From contig NZ_BANS01000012.1 in assembly GCF_000332995.1 (NCBI RefSeq), positions 1 through 41,880 on the forward strand: a DNA stretch of 41,880 bases, given 5' to 3'. The notes under the pieces were generated by a model, which saw only the letters and a list, made by a program, of their open reading frames with translations, did not search any database and was not told the origin of the DNA. The position numbers were made by a program, and so were the translations under genes. Below are positions 27,785 through 37,027 of the stretch, piece after piece (positions within the stretch are counted from its first letter, which is position 1; every line of letters starts with the position of its first letter). Source of the DNA: Gordonia amicalis NBRC 100051 = JCM 11271 (GTDB lineage Bacteria; Actinomycetota; Actinomycetes; Mycobacteriales; Mycobacteriaceae).

Positions 27785-29260
27785 ATGACTGCTCGGAGAC
27801 GGAGCAAACGCCGCAAGAAGATCGCCACCGGTTCGGCGTCGGTGATGGCAGCGGCGGCCATGACGGCCGGCGTCGCCTTCGGCGGTGCGCAGGCGACGGT
27901 CAATCCGGTGGTGTCGTTCCCACCCAACCCTCCGGTGGTGTCGTTCCCGTCAAATCCTCCGGTCGTGTCCTTTCCTCACCCGTCCGAGATCACCTTCGCC
28001 TATGAGAGCCGCGTCCTCACGGCGATGCTGCGAGCGCTCAACGAGGTCGGCGTCACGATCGATGACCGGGGCATCCAGATCGTTTCGCAGGGAGTCCTCG
28101 GCGGCACCGTGCTCAACCACCCGGACGCGCAGGGTGACGGGGCGTCATTCGCATTCCTCCCGGGCTCTGTCGCCGGAGCCTCGTCTTCGAGCGCCGGTGA
28201 CGTCGCCTTCGCCCTCGCCGTCCTGGGGTTGGGCGTCGCGACGGCGTCTGCCGACGACACCGGGTCGGTCACCTGCTTCGGCGCCCTCGCGATAGCGACC
28301 TCGTCCTCGGCTGGTGCGTGCACAAACGTTCTGGGCGCATTCGACTTTCGTTACGACCGGCTGAAGAAGGAGATCCAGTTCGGCCTGACGAATCCCGGGA
28401 CGCTCCTCACCGGCGACCGGTCGCCGGAGGACATCCTCGACGACGTGGTGCTCGGGGGAGGCAGCGCGACAGCGTTGACGAAGGACTTCGTTCGGGTCAC
28501 CCTCGGTCAGTCGGCCGGAACCCACCGGATCGCGGTCACCTCGAGCTATGGGTTCGCACCCGTCACCGTCGGCGGCAGCGCTTCGAATGTCGCCGACCCG
28601 GTGTATGGGCCGGGAGCGATCACACTGGACTGGCTGGGAAGCACGATCGTTCTCTTCCCCGTCGTGACCGTGGGCGGTGACACATACGTCAACTACCTCA
28701 GTGTGCCGCAGATCCGATTGGGTGTGCCGACCGATCGCGCCGACCTCACCCCGACGATTCGAACCGGAAGCTTCACCCTGCCATGGGGTGTCACACTTCC
28801 GGCGACGACCCTGACGCTCGGACCCCACGTCGTCCCGCCCGTCACGGGTACACCCACGGACCCCGGTTCCGGCGGTGGTTCGGGGAACGATCAAGGCACC
28901 ACGACGAAGCCGGGTGCCGACCCGGGAATCATCGAGGACACCCAGCCCATCGATCCCGGCCCCGCCCCCAGCGGCGAGCACGGCGGATCGCCCTCGGGTC
29001 CCGGCGGAGAACAGTCCGACGACACGACTCCCGGTGCTGACCCGATCGGGGATGTGCCGGCGGTGTCGGACTCCTCGACCACGGAGAAGGAGCCGGCGCC
29101 GGATTCCGCCGGTTCGGACCTGAAGACGGTCGTGGACGACGGATCGTCCACCGGCGAGACGAAGGTGACGACTGCCGACGGGTCGCGACCGGCGTCCGGA
29201 GCGGGAGCAGCAACGGAGACTGTCGCCGAAGAGGGTGGCGATCGGCGGACGGCGGAATAG
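27785..29260 (+). CDS. Secreted Pro-rich repeat protein of unknown function
   Basis: 491 residues from the ATG at 27785. The N terminus has ten basic residues within the first 12, then a hydrophobic Ala/Gly/Val core and a likely cleavage after AQA (residue 37), so it is exported. Three [12 protein letters not shown] repeats follow at once (about 40-65). A middle region of about 270 residues with many beta-type segments ([31 protein letters not shown]) looks folded. The last 140 residues are low-complexity Gly/Asp/Pro/Ser/Thr. There is no LPXTG, lipobox or anchor helix. I do not recognise the family; it could be a cell-surface or released protein. Confidence 0.75.
   Translation: MTARRRSKRRKKIATGSASVMAAAAMTAGVAFGGAQATVNPVVSFPPNPPVVSFPSNPPVVSFPHPSEITFAYESRVLTAMLRALNEVGVTIDDRGIQIVSQGVLGGTVLNHPDAQGDGASFAFLPGSVAGASSSSAGDVAFALAVLGLGVATASADDTGSVTCFGALAIATSSSAGACTNVLGAFDFRYDRLKKEIQFGLTNPGTLLTGDRSPEDILDDVVLGGGSATALTKDFVRVTLGQSAGTHRIAVTSSYGFAPVTVGGSASNVADPVYGPGAITLDWLGSTIVLFPVVTVGGDTYVNYLSVPQIRLGVPTDRADLTPTIRTGSFTLPWGVTLPATTLTLGPHVVPPVTGTPTDPGSGGGSGNDQGTTTKPGADPGIIEDTQPIDPGPAPSGEHGGSPSGPGGEQSDDTTPGADPIGDVPAVSDSSTTEKEPAPDSAGSDLKTVVDDGSSTGETKVTTADGSRPASGAGAATETVAEEGGDRRTAE
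27902..27979 (+). repeat. 24/27-bp tandem repeat, 3 units (NPPVVSFP)
   Basis: Units start at 27902 (24 bp), 27926 (27 bp) and 27953 (27 bp), in frame, encoding Asn-Pro-(Pro)-Val-Val-Ser-Phe-Pro plus one variable residue, right after the predicted signal peptide. Confidence 0.9.
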
Positions 29261-29288
29261 GTACGGGTGTCGGAGTGTTCTTGCGGCC

Positions 29289-29711
29289 ATGAGTGTCAAC
29301 GCAGAATTGAGTCCTGAAGGCTGGGTCCGCGAGCAGACCGAGAAGATCCTGGAGCAGGGCACCACCGAGGGTGTGCTGGTCCAGGATCGTCCGATCGTGC
29401 TGTTCACCACCACCGGCGCGAAGTCCGGCAAGAAGCGCTACGTGCCGCTCATGCGCGTGGAGGAGAACGGCAAGTACGCGATGGTCGCCTCCAAAGGCGG
29501 TGCACCGGAGCATCCGGCCTGGTACTTCAACGTCAAGGCCAATCCGCAGGTCACCGTGCAGGACGGTTCCGAGATCAAGGAACTGACCGCGCGTGAGATC
29601 AGCGGCGACGAGCGCGCTCACTGGTGGGAGCTCGCCGTCGCGGCTTTCCCTCCCTACGGGGAGTACCAGACCAAGACCGACCGTGAGATCCCGGTCTTCA
29701 TCCTGGAGTGA
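29289..29711 (+). CDS. Deazaflavin (F420)-dependent nitroreductase family protein
   Basis: 140 residues from the ATG at 29289. Family hallmarks are [37 protein letters not shown] and the C-terminal [15 protein letters not shown]. The Ddn family uses reduced F420 to reduce quinones, and Ddn itself activates nitroimidazole drugs such as pretomanid. It is a single-domain, split-barrel protein with no neighbour in the same transcript; a hairpin terminator follows. Confidence 0.9.
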   Translation: MSVNAELSPEGWVREQTEKILEQGTTEGVLVQDRPIVLFTTTGAKSGKKRYVPLMRVEENGKYAMVASKGGAPEHPAWYFNVKANPQVTVQDGSEIKELTAREISGDERAHWWELAVAAFPPYGEYQTKTDREIPVFILE

Positions 29712-29730
29712 TCCATCTGCAGCCCGCAGG

Positions 29731-29770
29731 CATCAGAGCCCTCGACTTCGGTCGGGGGCTCTGATGTTGT
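29731..29770. terminator. Terminator after the nitroreductase gene
   Basis: CATCAGAGCCC (29731-29741) pairs with GGGCTCTGATG (29756-29766). The inner TCGAC/GTCGG stem closes on a TTCG tetraloop; TTGT follows. It lies between convergent genes and may act both ways. Confidence 0.8.
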
Positions 29771-29827
29771 GGCCACCGAGTGGCGCCCGATGTCCACCAG
29801 CGGGTCATCTGCGGCCGTGCTTCGTCA

Positions 29828-30909
29828 TCAAGCGCGGCTGTTGACCGTGTGTTCCTGCTGCCCGTGGGGATGATCCCCGTGTGCGGGATAAGCGTGGATC
29901 AGCGCACTGGCGAGCTTCGGAACGGCATGGGTCAGTTCGTGTTCGGCGTCGTGCGCGATGGTGTGCGCCTCGGTGAGCAGTAGGTTCGGATCGACGTCCA
30001 GTTCGGCGTCGGCATGGAGGCGATGTCCGATCCAGCGCATGCGAATGCTGCGGACGGCCAGTACCCCCGGACGCTCGGCGAGGGTCTTCTCGGCGGTCTC
30101 GACGAGGTCGGGATCCACGCCGTCGAGCAGACGGCGGAAGACGTCGCGCACCGCGGTGCGCAGAACCGCGAGGATGGCGACGGTGATCAGCAGCCCGACG
30201 ATCGGATCGGCGAGCGGAATCCCGACAGCCACGCCGCCCGCGCTGAGCAGCACCGCGAGGGACGTGAAACCGTCTGTGCGCGCGTGGAGTCCGTCGGCGA
30301 CGAGGGCGGCCGAACCGATGCGTCTGCCGACTCGAATGCGGTACAGCGCCACCCACTCGTTGCCGATGAAGCCGACGAGACCGGCCAGCGCCACCCACCC
30401 GACGTGTTCGATGGGTCGGGGATCGAGGAGCCGTCCCACGGCCTCGTATCCGGCGATGAACGCGGACAGGGCGATCATCGCGACGACGAACAGTCCGGCC
30501 AGGTCCTCGACGCGTCCGAACCCGTAGGTGTAGCGCCGCGTGGCCGACCGGGTGCCCAGGGCGAAAGCGATCCAGAGCGGTACCGCGGTGAGGGCGTCGG
30601 AGAAGTTGTGAATCGTGTCGGCGGCCAGCGCGATCGAGCCCGATGCGGCGACGATCCCGGCCTGTGCGACAGCGGTGACGCCGAGGACCAGCAGGCTGAT
30701 CTTCACTGCGCGGATGCCTGCCTTCGAGGACTCCAGTGCGGAGTCGACGATGTCGGCCGCGTCGTGGGAATGCGGCGCGAAGATCTCGGCGACGATTCCC
30801 CGGAAGCCGTGCCGGTGCGTATGGCCGTGGTGATGCGGATGGCGGTGCGCGTGACCGTCAGGGTGGTTGTGCCGATGGGGGGGCGCGAGGCAGATGCGTC
30901 ATCGCTCAC
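29828..30909 (-). CDS. CDF-family metal cation exporter (frameshifted near the start)
   Basis: The main frame (29828-30706 upward) encodes six transmembrane helices and the CDF metal motifs HNFSD and HARTD, with a C-terminal cytoplasmic domain. No start codon exists between 30706 and the upstream in-frame TGA, yet typical family sequence (APHSHDAADIVDSALESS) extends past it into a His-rich stretch (HRHPHHHGHTHRHG). A GTG at 30909, overlapping the arsR stop as GTGA, opens the true N terminus in another frame. The two frames join if the G7 tract 30877-30883 had eight bases. Likely export of Zn, Cd, Co or Ni. If the lesion is real, only an internal GTG at 30706 could start the protein. Confidence 0.8.
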
Positions 30910-31304
30910 GCCTCCCGGGCCGGTCCCGGATCGACGGCGCGAAGTGCGGGATCGCCGCGATGGTGTGGGGGTACACCCGGGCCGGCGTGTTCGGCGTTGA
31001 ACACCGCATCGGTGACGAGACGCTGAACGTGCTCGTTCTCGAGACTGTAGAAGATCGTGGTCCCGGCGCGGCGGGTGCGGACGAGCCGCGCCATCCGGAG
31101 CTTGGCGAGATGCTGCGACACGGAGGGCCCGGGCTTGCCGACCGCGTCCGCGAGTTCACTGACCGACATCTCGGTGTCGGACAGTGCCCACAGCAGTTGG
31201 ATGCGGGTCGGGTCGGCAAGCATCCGGAAGACCTCGACCACCAGCCGCACCTGATCCTCCGCGATGGGAGAGCGCGCGACCGGTGAATGCTTATCTGCAT
31301 TCAT
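30906..31304 (-). CDS. ArsR/SmtB-family metal-responsive repressor
   Basis: 132 residues from the ATG at 31304. The winged HTH reads FRMLADPTRIQLLWALSDTEMSVSELADAVGKPGPSVSQHLAKL (at most 20 residues of which form the recognition helix region), followed by GTTIFYSLENEHVQRLV. His residues near the C terminus (EHAGPG, HH) could bind metal. It overlaps the CDF exporter start, so it almost surely controls it. Upstream TACTAT (31311-31316, - strand) gives a leaderless promoter inside a perfect operator palindrome. Confidence 0.9.
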   Translation of the reverse strand: MNADKHSPVARSPIAEDQVRLVVEVFRMLADPTRIQLLWALSDTEMSVSELADAVGKPGPSVSQHLAKLRMARLVRTRRAGTTIFYSLENEHVQRLVTDAVFNAEHAGPGVPPHHRGDPALRAVDPGPAREA

Positions 31305-31313
31305 ATGCAGATA
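31292..31313 (-). promoter_or_regulatory. ArsR-type operator overlapping promoter and start codon
   Basis: TATCTGCAT (31292-31300) and ATGCAGATA (31305-31313) are perfect 9-bp arms around TCAT, which contains the arsR start codon. The -10 TACTAT overlaps the right arm. Binding would block both transcription and initiation, the usual autoregulation of SmtB/ArsR repressors. Confidence 0.8.
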
Positions 31314-31329
31314 GTAGCGCTCTGGCCGG

Positions 31330-32382
31330 TCAGGCGAAACGGATGTTCATGGTCGCGAGACCGAACACCTTCCGGCCACCCGATTTCGCGACGATGATGA
31401 CGACACCGGACCTGGTCTCGGGGTCCAGCGACTTGATGCGTCCGCTGAATTCGATCTCGCCGCCGTCGGACGCCGAGACGGGAACCGTCTGGGAGAGCCG
31501 CACCGAGTAGCGGGTGACCGCGCCGGGATCGCCGGACCACGAGGCGACGAAGGCCGCGCCGAGACCCATTGTGAGCATCCCGTGGGCGATGACGTCGGGC
31601 AGACCCGCGAGCTTGGCGACCGACTCGTCCCAGTGGATGGGGTTGGCGTCGCCGGCGACACCGCCGTAGTTGACCAGGTCGCCGCGGGAGATGCGGACGG
31701 TGTGCATCGGCAGTTCGTCGCCCACCGAGAGCTCGTCGAAGGAGCGCGCGCCGGACGGACGGGTCGCGCCGTCGGCGACGCGGATCTCACCCTCGGGCCG
31801 GACGGTCTTCTCGTACAGGTGGTGGGTGTCCTCGTGGCTGAAGATGTTGACGTCGTGCATCATCACCTTGCGCACCGCGGGGCCGAGAGTCGGATCGACC
31901 TCGTCGGCGGTGACCCCGACAACCGTGGTGTGCATCGTGTGCACCTTCTCGCCGGCGGCGTCGGTCATGGTGTTGGTCACGGTGATCAGCTCGCGGCCGG
32001 CGACCTTGCGCACGCTCGACAGTTCGACGTCGGTGACGAGCTCGTCCCCGGCCACGATCGGCCGGTGCTGCTCGAAGACCTGCTCGGTCTGCACGTAGGT
32101 GTCGTAGCCGACGATCACGGACTCGAACAGCTCCCGGTTCGCGGCCATCGCCGGGATGGAGGTGAATGTCAGCGGTGCGACGAGTCCCGAGTATCCAAGG
32201 CCGGCAGCGGCTTCCGGCTCCCAGTGGGCAGGGTGGTAGTCCTGGACCGCGCGGGCGTATTCGCGGACCTTCTCGCGCCCCACCTCGTAGGAGCCGTCGA
32301 GGACGTAGTAGTGGCCGACGCGCGTCTCGAGGTCGGGCGCCTCACCGGCTGCCGTCGGTTCCGTGATGGGGGGTTGGGTCAT
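31330..32382 (-). CDS. Fused (3R)-hydroxyacyl-ACP dehydratase HadA/HadB
   Basis: 350 residues from the ATG at 32382. The N half resembles HadA (YEVGREKVREYARAVQD, GLVAPLTFTSIPA, PIVAGDELVTDVELSSV). The C half resembles HadB, a hot-dog dehydratase with the catalytic Asp/His pair in GDANPIHWDESVAKLAGLPD and AHGMLTMG. In mycobacteria HadA and HadB are separate subunits of the FAS-II dehydratase that extends mycolic-acid precursors; here they are one polypeptide. It ends 26 bases before arsR, but the operator and leaderless promoter of arsR make them separate units. Confidence 0.87.
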   Translation of the reverse strand: MTQPPITEPTAAGEAPDLETRVGHYYVLDGSYEVGREKVREYARAVQDYHPAHWEPEAAAGLGYSGLVAPLTFTSIPAMAANRELFESVIVGYDTYVQTEQVFEQHRPIVAGDELVTDVELSSVRKVAGRELITVTNTMTDAAGEKVHTMHTTVVGVTADEVDPTLGPAVRKVMMHDVNIFSHEDTHHLYEKTVRPEGEIRVADGATRPSGARSFDELSVGDELPMHTVRISRGDLVNYGGVAGDANPIHWDESVAKLAGLPDVIAHGMLTMGLGAAFVASWSGDPGAVTRYSVRLSQTVPVSASDGGEIEFSGRIKSLDPETRSGVVIIVAKSGGRKVFGLATMNIRFA

Positions 32383-32463
32383 TTCGACAACGCTAATCGC
32401 GCGGGTTCCGCAGGCAAAACCGTGGCATCCTCCGGTCCCGCGCTCGACGACACCGCGTGGACG

Positions 32464-32796
32464 TCAGCGTCGCAGCCCCTTGCCGTGCGCGAACTCCGCC
32501 GGGCGTCCCGAGGACTGCCATCGGTGCCAATTCTCCCGGTGGCGACACATCACCTTCTCGTGCAGTCGGCGGAACGTCGGGGAGACCCGGCGCAGTGTCT
32601 CGACGAGCGTCACGGCGGGCAGTCGCAACAGGAGGCCGAGCGTGCAGTAGACCTCGTCGACGAACCGCTCGGCCACCGGGTCGGTGCGGAACATGTCCTC
32701 GGCGAAGGTGCGCAGGCGCTCGGGCTCGGGGTAGAGGTCCTTACCCGTCGCTCGCCGGACAAGGGCGCGTGCGCGCTGCAGTCGGCGGCTGGACAT
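32464..32796 (-). CDS. Conserved-looking hypothetical protein
   Basis: 110 residues from the ATG at 32796; GTG starts at 32862 and 32871 are also possible and add 22-25 residues. It is basic, with R/L-rich helices (LLLRLPAVTLVETLRRV, RRLHEKVMCRHRENWHRW) and no membrane helix. I do not recognise the family. It is 81 bases upstream of hadAB on the same strand. Confidence 0.55.
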   Translation of the reverse strand: MSSRRLQRARALVRRATGKDLYPEPERLRTFAEDMFRTDPVAERFVDEVYCTLGLLLRLPAVTLVETLRRVSPTFRRLHEKVMCRHRENWHRWQSSGRPAEFAHGKGLRR

Positions 32797-33010
32797 CGCG
32801 GCGTCGTAGGTGACACCGCTCGGGAAGGCGGGAGCGTCGTCGGTCGAGCGACCCGACAGCACTGCGGACACGGAAACCCCCAAAATACTGAGACGAATTC
32901 CCTCATGTGTATCACTCGTCGTGTCGAGTGTGCACGTCGCCTCCTTGACCTCGAGTCCACTTGAAGTTGCATCGTGGGTGGAAGTGACCGCCCTCACCGA
33001 GGAGAACCCG

Positions 33011-33652
33011 ATGCGACAGGTGCTACCCGACCTCTGGGAGACCGCCACCGACAATCCATTCCCCGGCCTCACCACGCATGCCTACCTGTGGACGTCGCAC
33101 CGCAACGCGTTGTTCTACTCGGTGGCGTCCGACGCCGAGTTCGACGACGTGGAGAAGTTGGGTGGCGTCGACGACCAGTACCTGTCCCATCACGATGAGG
33201 CCGGACCGATGCTCGGCCGCATCGAAGACCGGTTCGGGGCGACGCTGCACGCTCCCGCCCCCGAGGTCGGCCGGATCGGCCGGTATGCGCGCGTGGACAT
33301 AGCGCTCGCCGAAAGGTACGTCGACGACAACGGTGTCGAGGTGATCCCGACACCCGGACACACACCAGGCAGCACGTGCTACCTCGTGCCGGGTGCCATC
33401 GGCCTCCGGTACCTGTTCACCGGGGACACCCTGTACCTGAGCGAATCCGGCGAGTGGACGGCCGGATACCTGCCGAGTTTCAGCAACGCACACACTCTTG
33501 CGGAGAGCCTGCGTCTGCTGGCGACCCTGACCCCCGACGTGGTGATCTCGAGTGCGTACGCCGGGGATTCAGCGGTGAATCACGTTGTCGCCCAGGAATG
33601 GCCGAATCACATCGATCAAGCTCTCACCGGACTCTCGGCCGCGCAGCGGTAG
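33011..33652 (+). CDS. Divergent MBL-fold metallo-hydrolase
   Basis: 213 residues from the ATG at 33011, with GGAG at 33000-33003. Metallo-beta-lactamase-like motifs: SHHDEAGP replaces the usual HxHxDH, then TPGHTPGSTCYLV (motif III His), LFTGDTLYL (motif IV Asp) and a final VVISSAYAGD lacking the usual terminal His. Metal binding may therefore be partial and the substrate is unknown. It converges on poxB with five bases between the stops. Confidence 0.75.
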   Translation: MRQVLPDLWETATDNPFPGLTTHAYLWTSHRNALFYSVASDAEFDDVEKLGGVDDQYLSHHDEAGPMLGRIEDRFGATLHAPAPEVGRIGRYARVDIALAERYVDDNGVEVIPTPGHTPGSTCYLVPGAIGLRYLFTGDTLYLSESGEWTAGYLPSFSNAHTLAESLRLLATLTPDVVISSAYAGDSAVNHVVAQEWPNHIDQALTGLSAAQR

Positions 33653-33657
33653 GGCGG

Positions 33658-35394
33658 TCAGTCGAACAGCCGCCGGAAGACGTTGGTCTCCGCCAGATCG
33701 ACCAGTTCGTCCCCACGACCGGACAGCACGGTGCGCAGGGCGTAAAGGGTGAAGCCCTTGGCCTGGGCGGCGGTGATGGTCGGTGGGATCGACAGTTCCT
33801 GGCGGGCCGTCGTCACGTCGAGCAGCGCCGGGCCGTCGTGGGCGAGGAATTCGTCGACGGCGCCGGCGAGGTCGTCGGCCTGCTCGATCTTGCGTCCGCG
33901 GATGCCGACGGATTCGGCGAGCTTCGCGAAGTCGGGGTTCTCCAGATCCGTGCCGTAGTTGACGAATCCGGCTGCCTTCATCTCCACCTCGACGAAGTTC
34001 AGCGACGAGTTGTTGAAGACGACGATCTTCACCGGCAGTTCGTTCTGGGTGATGGTGAGCAACTCCCCGAGCAGCATCGCCAGCCCGCCGTCGCCGGCCA
34101 GTGCGATGACATGTCGCCGAGGGAATGCCGTCTGCGCGCCGATCGCCTGCGAGACCGCATTCGCCATCGACCCGTGGGTGAACGAGCCGATCAGTCGGCG
34201 GGATCCGTTCATGGTCAGGTACCGCGCGGCCCACACGACGGGCGAACCGACGTCGGGGATGAAGACGGCGTCCGCGCTTGCCTTTTCGCTGATGAGCCGG
34301 GTGAGGTACTGAGGGTGGATCGGGGACCGGTTGCGGTCGTTGTCGGCCAGGTCGTCCAGGCGTCGACGCGCCTTCGTGTAGTGGGCGAGTGAGGTCGTCA
34401 GGTGTTCGGGATCGCGGTCGGCCGAGATCAGCGGGAGCAGCGCGCGCACCGTGTCGCCGACATCGCCGACCAGCGGCACGTCGACCGGACAGCGTCGACC
34501 GATCTGTTCGCCACGGATGTCGACCTGGATGATGGTCGCCTTGGACGGATAGAACTGCGGATACGGGAAGTCGCTCCCCAGCATGAGGAGGGTGTCGCAC
34601 TTCTCGATCGCGCGATACCCCGACGAAAAGCCGAGCAGCCCGGTCATGCCCACGTCGTAGGGATTGTCGTATTCGATGAACTCCTTGCCGCGCAACGCAT
34701 GCACGATCGGTGCCTGCAACGCGCGGGCGAGTCCGACGACCTCGTCATGCGAGCCCTGGACACCGGCGCCCGCGAGGATCGTTACCCGCCGAGCGGCGTT
34801 CAGAGTGTCTGCGGTGCGGGTCAACTCCGCGTCGGTGGGACGGACCACCCGCGGTACCTGCCGGATCGGGGCGCCCGCACGACGTTTGGGGCACGGTTTG
34901 AGGAACAGTTCACCGGGGATCACCAGAACGGCCACGTCGCGTCGTTCGACCGCCGTGCGCAATGCGACGTCGAGCAGTCGGGGCATCTGCTCGGTGGTGC
35001 TGACCATCTCGCAGAAGGCGCTGCACTCGCGGAAGAGCTGTTCGGGATGGGTTTCCTGGAAGTAGCCGCTGCCGATCTCGGGTCCGGGGATGTGGGCCGC
35101 GATCGCGAGAACCGGCACGCGGCTGCGGTGAGCGTCGAAGAGCCCGTTGATCAGGTGGAGATTGCCGGGGCCGCAACTGCCCACGCACACGGCGAGTTCG
35201 CCGGTGAGTGCGGCTTCGGCGGAGGCTGCGAACGCAGCTGCCTCCTCGTGCCGGACGTGTTGCCAGGTGATGGCCTCGCGGGTGCGGAGAGCGTCGGTGA
35301 AGCCGTTCAGCGAATCACCCGGGAGTCCGTATACGCGTTGCACCCCCGCACGTTCGAGCTCTTCGACGATCCTCTCGGCGACTGTTGTCGGCAT
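33658..35394 (-). CDS. poxB: Pyruvate dehydrogenase (quinone)/pyruvate oxidase-like ThDP enzyme
   Basis: 578 residues from the ATG at 35394. Three-domain thiamine-diphosphate enzyme: N-terminal Pyr domain (VYGLPGDSLNGF, catalytic Glu in VRHEEAAAFAA), a central FAD-type domain and the C-terminal PP domain with the ThDP motif (LAGDGGLAMLLGELL to FNNSSLNFVEVEMKAAG), closest in pattern to E. coli PoxB. PoxB oxidises pyruvate to acetate and CO2, passing electrons to quinone. The E. coli-type C-terminal membrane helix is not obvious. Acetolactate synthase is the main alternative but fits less well. Confidence 0.85.
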   Translation of the reverse strand: MPTTVAERIVEELERAGVQRVYGLPGDSLNGFTDALRTREAITWQHVRHEEAAAFAASAEAALTGELAVCVGSCGPGNLHLINGLFDAHRSRVPVLAIAAHIPGPEIGSGYFQETHPEQLFRECSAFCEMVSTTEQMPRLLDVALRTAVERRDVAVLVIPGELFLKPCPKRRAGAPIRQVPRVVRPTDAELTRTADTLNAARRVTILAGAGVQGSHDEVVGLARALQAPIVHALRGKEFIEYDNPYDVGMTGLLGFSSGYRAIEKCDTLLMLGSDFPYPQFYPSKATIIQVDIRGEQIGRRCPVDVPLVGDVGDTVRALLPLISADRDPEHLTTSLAHYTKARRRLDDLADNDRNRSPIHPQYLTRLISEKASADAVFIPDVGSPVVWAARYLTMNGSRRLIGSFTHGSMANAVSQAIGAQTAFPRRHVIALAGDGGLAMLLGELLTITQNELPVKIVVFNNSSLNFVEVEMKAAGFVNYGTDLENPDFAKLAESVGIRGRKIEQADDLAGAVDEFLAHDGPALLDVTTARQELSIPPTITAAQAKGFTLYALRTVLSGRGDELVDLAETNVFRRLFD

Positions 35395-35427
35395 GGTGAT
35401 CCGTTCGGTCGAGTCGGTGTGCACCCG

Positions 35428-35433
35428 ACTATA
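35428..35433 (-). promoter_or_regulatory. Probable -10 box of poxB
   Basis: TATAGT on the - strand lies 34 bases before the poxB ATG. No clear -35 hexamer is visible. The rest of 35395-35668 shows nothing else I can assign. Confidence 0.5.
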
Positions 35434-35668
35434 GACGCGACACGGGCGGGACCGGCTTGGTCGGACTCTCGCGCCCGTGGGCGTCCTCGGCGACGGACGG
35501 CTGACTTCCGGCGGGTGAAGCAGTGACTTGTGGATGCGTGGCCGGGCTGTGGATGGCGTCGTCGACCACGGCGCTGATTGTCGGGGCCGTTCGTCACCGT
35601 GGGTCGTACCACGCCGGGCGGCGTGGGCCTCGCGTTCAGCGAGGTGGTTCGACACATCGGAGTCGCTC

Positions 35669-36088
35669 ATGAAAGTTCTGACCGCCACCGCATCCGGTGC
35701 CACCCGGCACGATGACTTCTGCCACGCCGTCGAAGGCGAGATCGTGCTGCCGTCGTGGGTGGTGTGCGATTCCCGGACCTGCGGGTGCGACCGCGCGTTC
35801 GGTGGGCTCAACTCCCACCAGGCCACCACGACGATCATGGTCCGCGATCTGGATCTCACCGTCGAGGACCTCACGGCAGCCACTTTTGGATATCTCGAGT
35901 CCGCGGGATGGGCGGAACTGCTGAGGGCTGACGCAGACGCCGGCGATTCGACCGATCCGGCCGCGGCATACGCCCTCGAGCTACTGGTGCCGACGCTGGT
36001 GCTGGCTGCGCAGCTCGATCCCGGGACCATCATCCGGGTCGCGTACAACCGCAGAGCCGACGCGTGGGAGTACGCCGTGGCGGGCTGA
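35669..36088 (+). CDS. Hypothetical protein with CDSRTCGCDRAF motif
   Basis: 139 residues from the ATG at 35669. A clustered Cys motif (CDSRTCGC, about residues 31-38) follows LPSWVV and precedes GGLNSHQATTT. The motif could bind a metal or form a disulfide. The rest is acidic and helical, with no signal peptide or membrane segment. I know of similar short actinobacterial proteins but no function. A long hairpin lies 31 bases after the stop. Confidence 0.7.
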   Translation: MKVLTATASGATRHDDFCHAVEGEIVLPSWVVCDSRTCGCDRAFGGLNSHQATTTIMVRDLDLTVEDLTAATFGYLESAGWAELLRADADAGDSTDPAAAYALELLVPTLVLAAQLDPGTIIRVAYNRRADAWEYAVAG

Positions 36089-36118
36089 ATCGTCCGGCAT
36101 CCTCACCGGCAGAGGGCG

Positions 36119-36156
36119 TTCGGTGGTGCGACTTCGATCGAGGTCGCACCACCGAA
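36119..36156. repeat. Long hairpin, copy 1 of a shared-core palindrome
   Basis: Arms 36119-36132 (TTCGGTGGTGCGAC) and 36143-36156 (its exact complement) close on a loop containing CGATCG. The centre GCGACTTCGATCGAGGTCGC is identical to the centre of the hairpin at 41134-41189. It separates two convergent genes and can act as a bidirectional terminator even without a T tract. Confidence 0.85.
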
Positions 36157-36172
36157 GCGGCACCGCACGGAC

Positions 36173-37027
36173 TCAGCCCTGGTGATCCGAGGTCACCGCG
36201 AGTGCCTTCGCCGCGTCGAAGTCTGCGCGGAGCGCCTCGAGCCGGGCGTCGGCGAACTCGAGCGAATCCGACCCCAGGAGCTGGTGCATCGGTGCGTCGC
36301 CCTCGACGGCGACGGTGATGATCGCCGACGCGGCGCGGGCGGGATCGCCGAGCTGGGTGCCGGGCATGGCCTGGTGTGCCTGGGTCATCTCGCGGATGGC
36401 GGGGTAGGCGTCGACCGTGGACTCCGGCAGACCCAGCGAGGTGGGCCGCAGGAAGTCGGTCCGCATGTAGCCGGGTTCGATCAGATTGACGGCGATGCCG
36501 AAGTCGGCGACCTCGGCGGCCAGCGACTCGGTCAGGCCTTCGAGCGCGAACTTGCCGGCGCAGTACAGGCCCCAGCCGGGGAATGTCGTCAGACCGAGGA
36601 TCGAGGACACGTTGATGATGTGACCGCTGCGGCGTGCCCGCATCTGGGGCAGGGCCGCCCGCAGGACATTCCAGACCCCGAAGATCTGGACGTCGAACAT
36701 CTCGCGGGCCTCGGTGTCGGTGACCTCCTCGACCGCGGCGAGGAAGCCGTAGCCGGCGTTGTTGACCACCACGTCGATTCCGCCGAACCGACCCTCGGTC
36801 GCCGCGACCGCGGCCTTGACGTCGGCCTCGTCGGCGAGCGACACCTCCAGTGGGAGCAGGCGACTCGTGTCGACATCGGCCAGTGCTTCGGTCAGACGAC
36901 CTGCAGATCGGGTGGTGGCCGCGACGTTGTCGCCGCGCCGCAACAGCTGGATGACCAGTTCCAGGCCGAGACCGCGCGAAGCGCCGGTGACGAACCAGGT
37001 TGCCGGACGATCGGTGGGGTGGTTCAT
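36173..37027 (-). CDS. Short-chain dehydrogenase/reductase
   Basis: 284 residues from the ATG at 37027, with an AGGAGG ribosome binding site. Classical SDR: cofactor motif TGASRGLGLEL (about 14-24), NNAGYG, active Ser in VSSILG and YCAGK (Tyr and Lys). Arg/Ser following the first strand (TTRSAGRL) favours NADPH. The substrate is unknown. The divergent MmyB-type regulator is a common partner of such SDR genes. Confidence 0.9.
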   Translation of the reverse strand: MNHPTDRPATWFVTGASRGLGLELVIQLLRRGDNVAATTRSAGRLTEALADVDTSRLLPLEVSLADEADVKAAVAATEGRFGGIDVVVNNAGYGFLAAVEEVTDTEAREMFDVQIFGVWNVLRAALPQMRARRSGHIINVSSILGLTTFPGWGLYCAGKFALEGLTESLAAEVADFGIAVNLIEPGYMRTDFLRPTSLGLPESTVDAYPAIREMTQAHQAMPGTQLGDPARAASAIITVAVEGDAPMHQLLGSDSLEFADARLEALRADFDAAKALAVTSDHQG

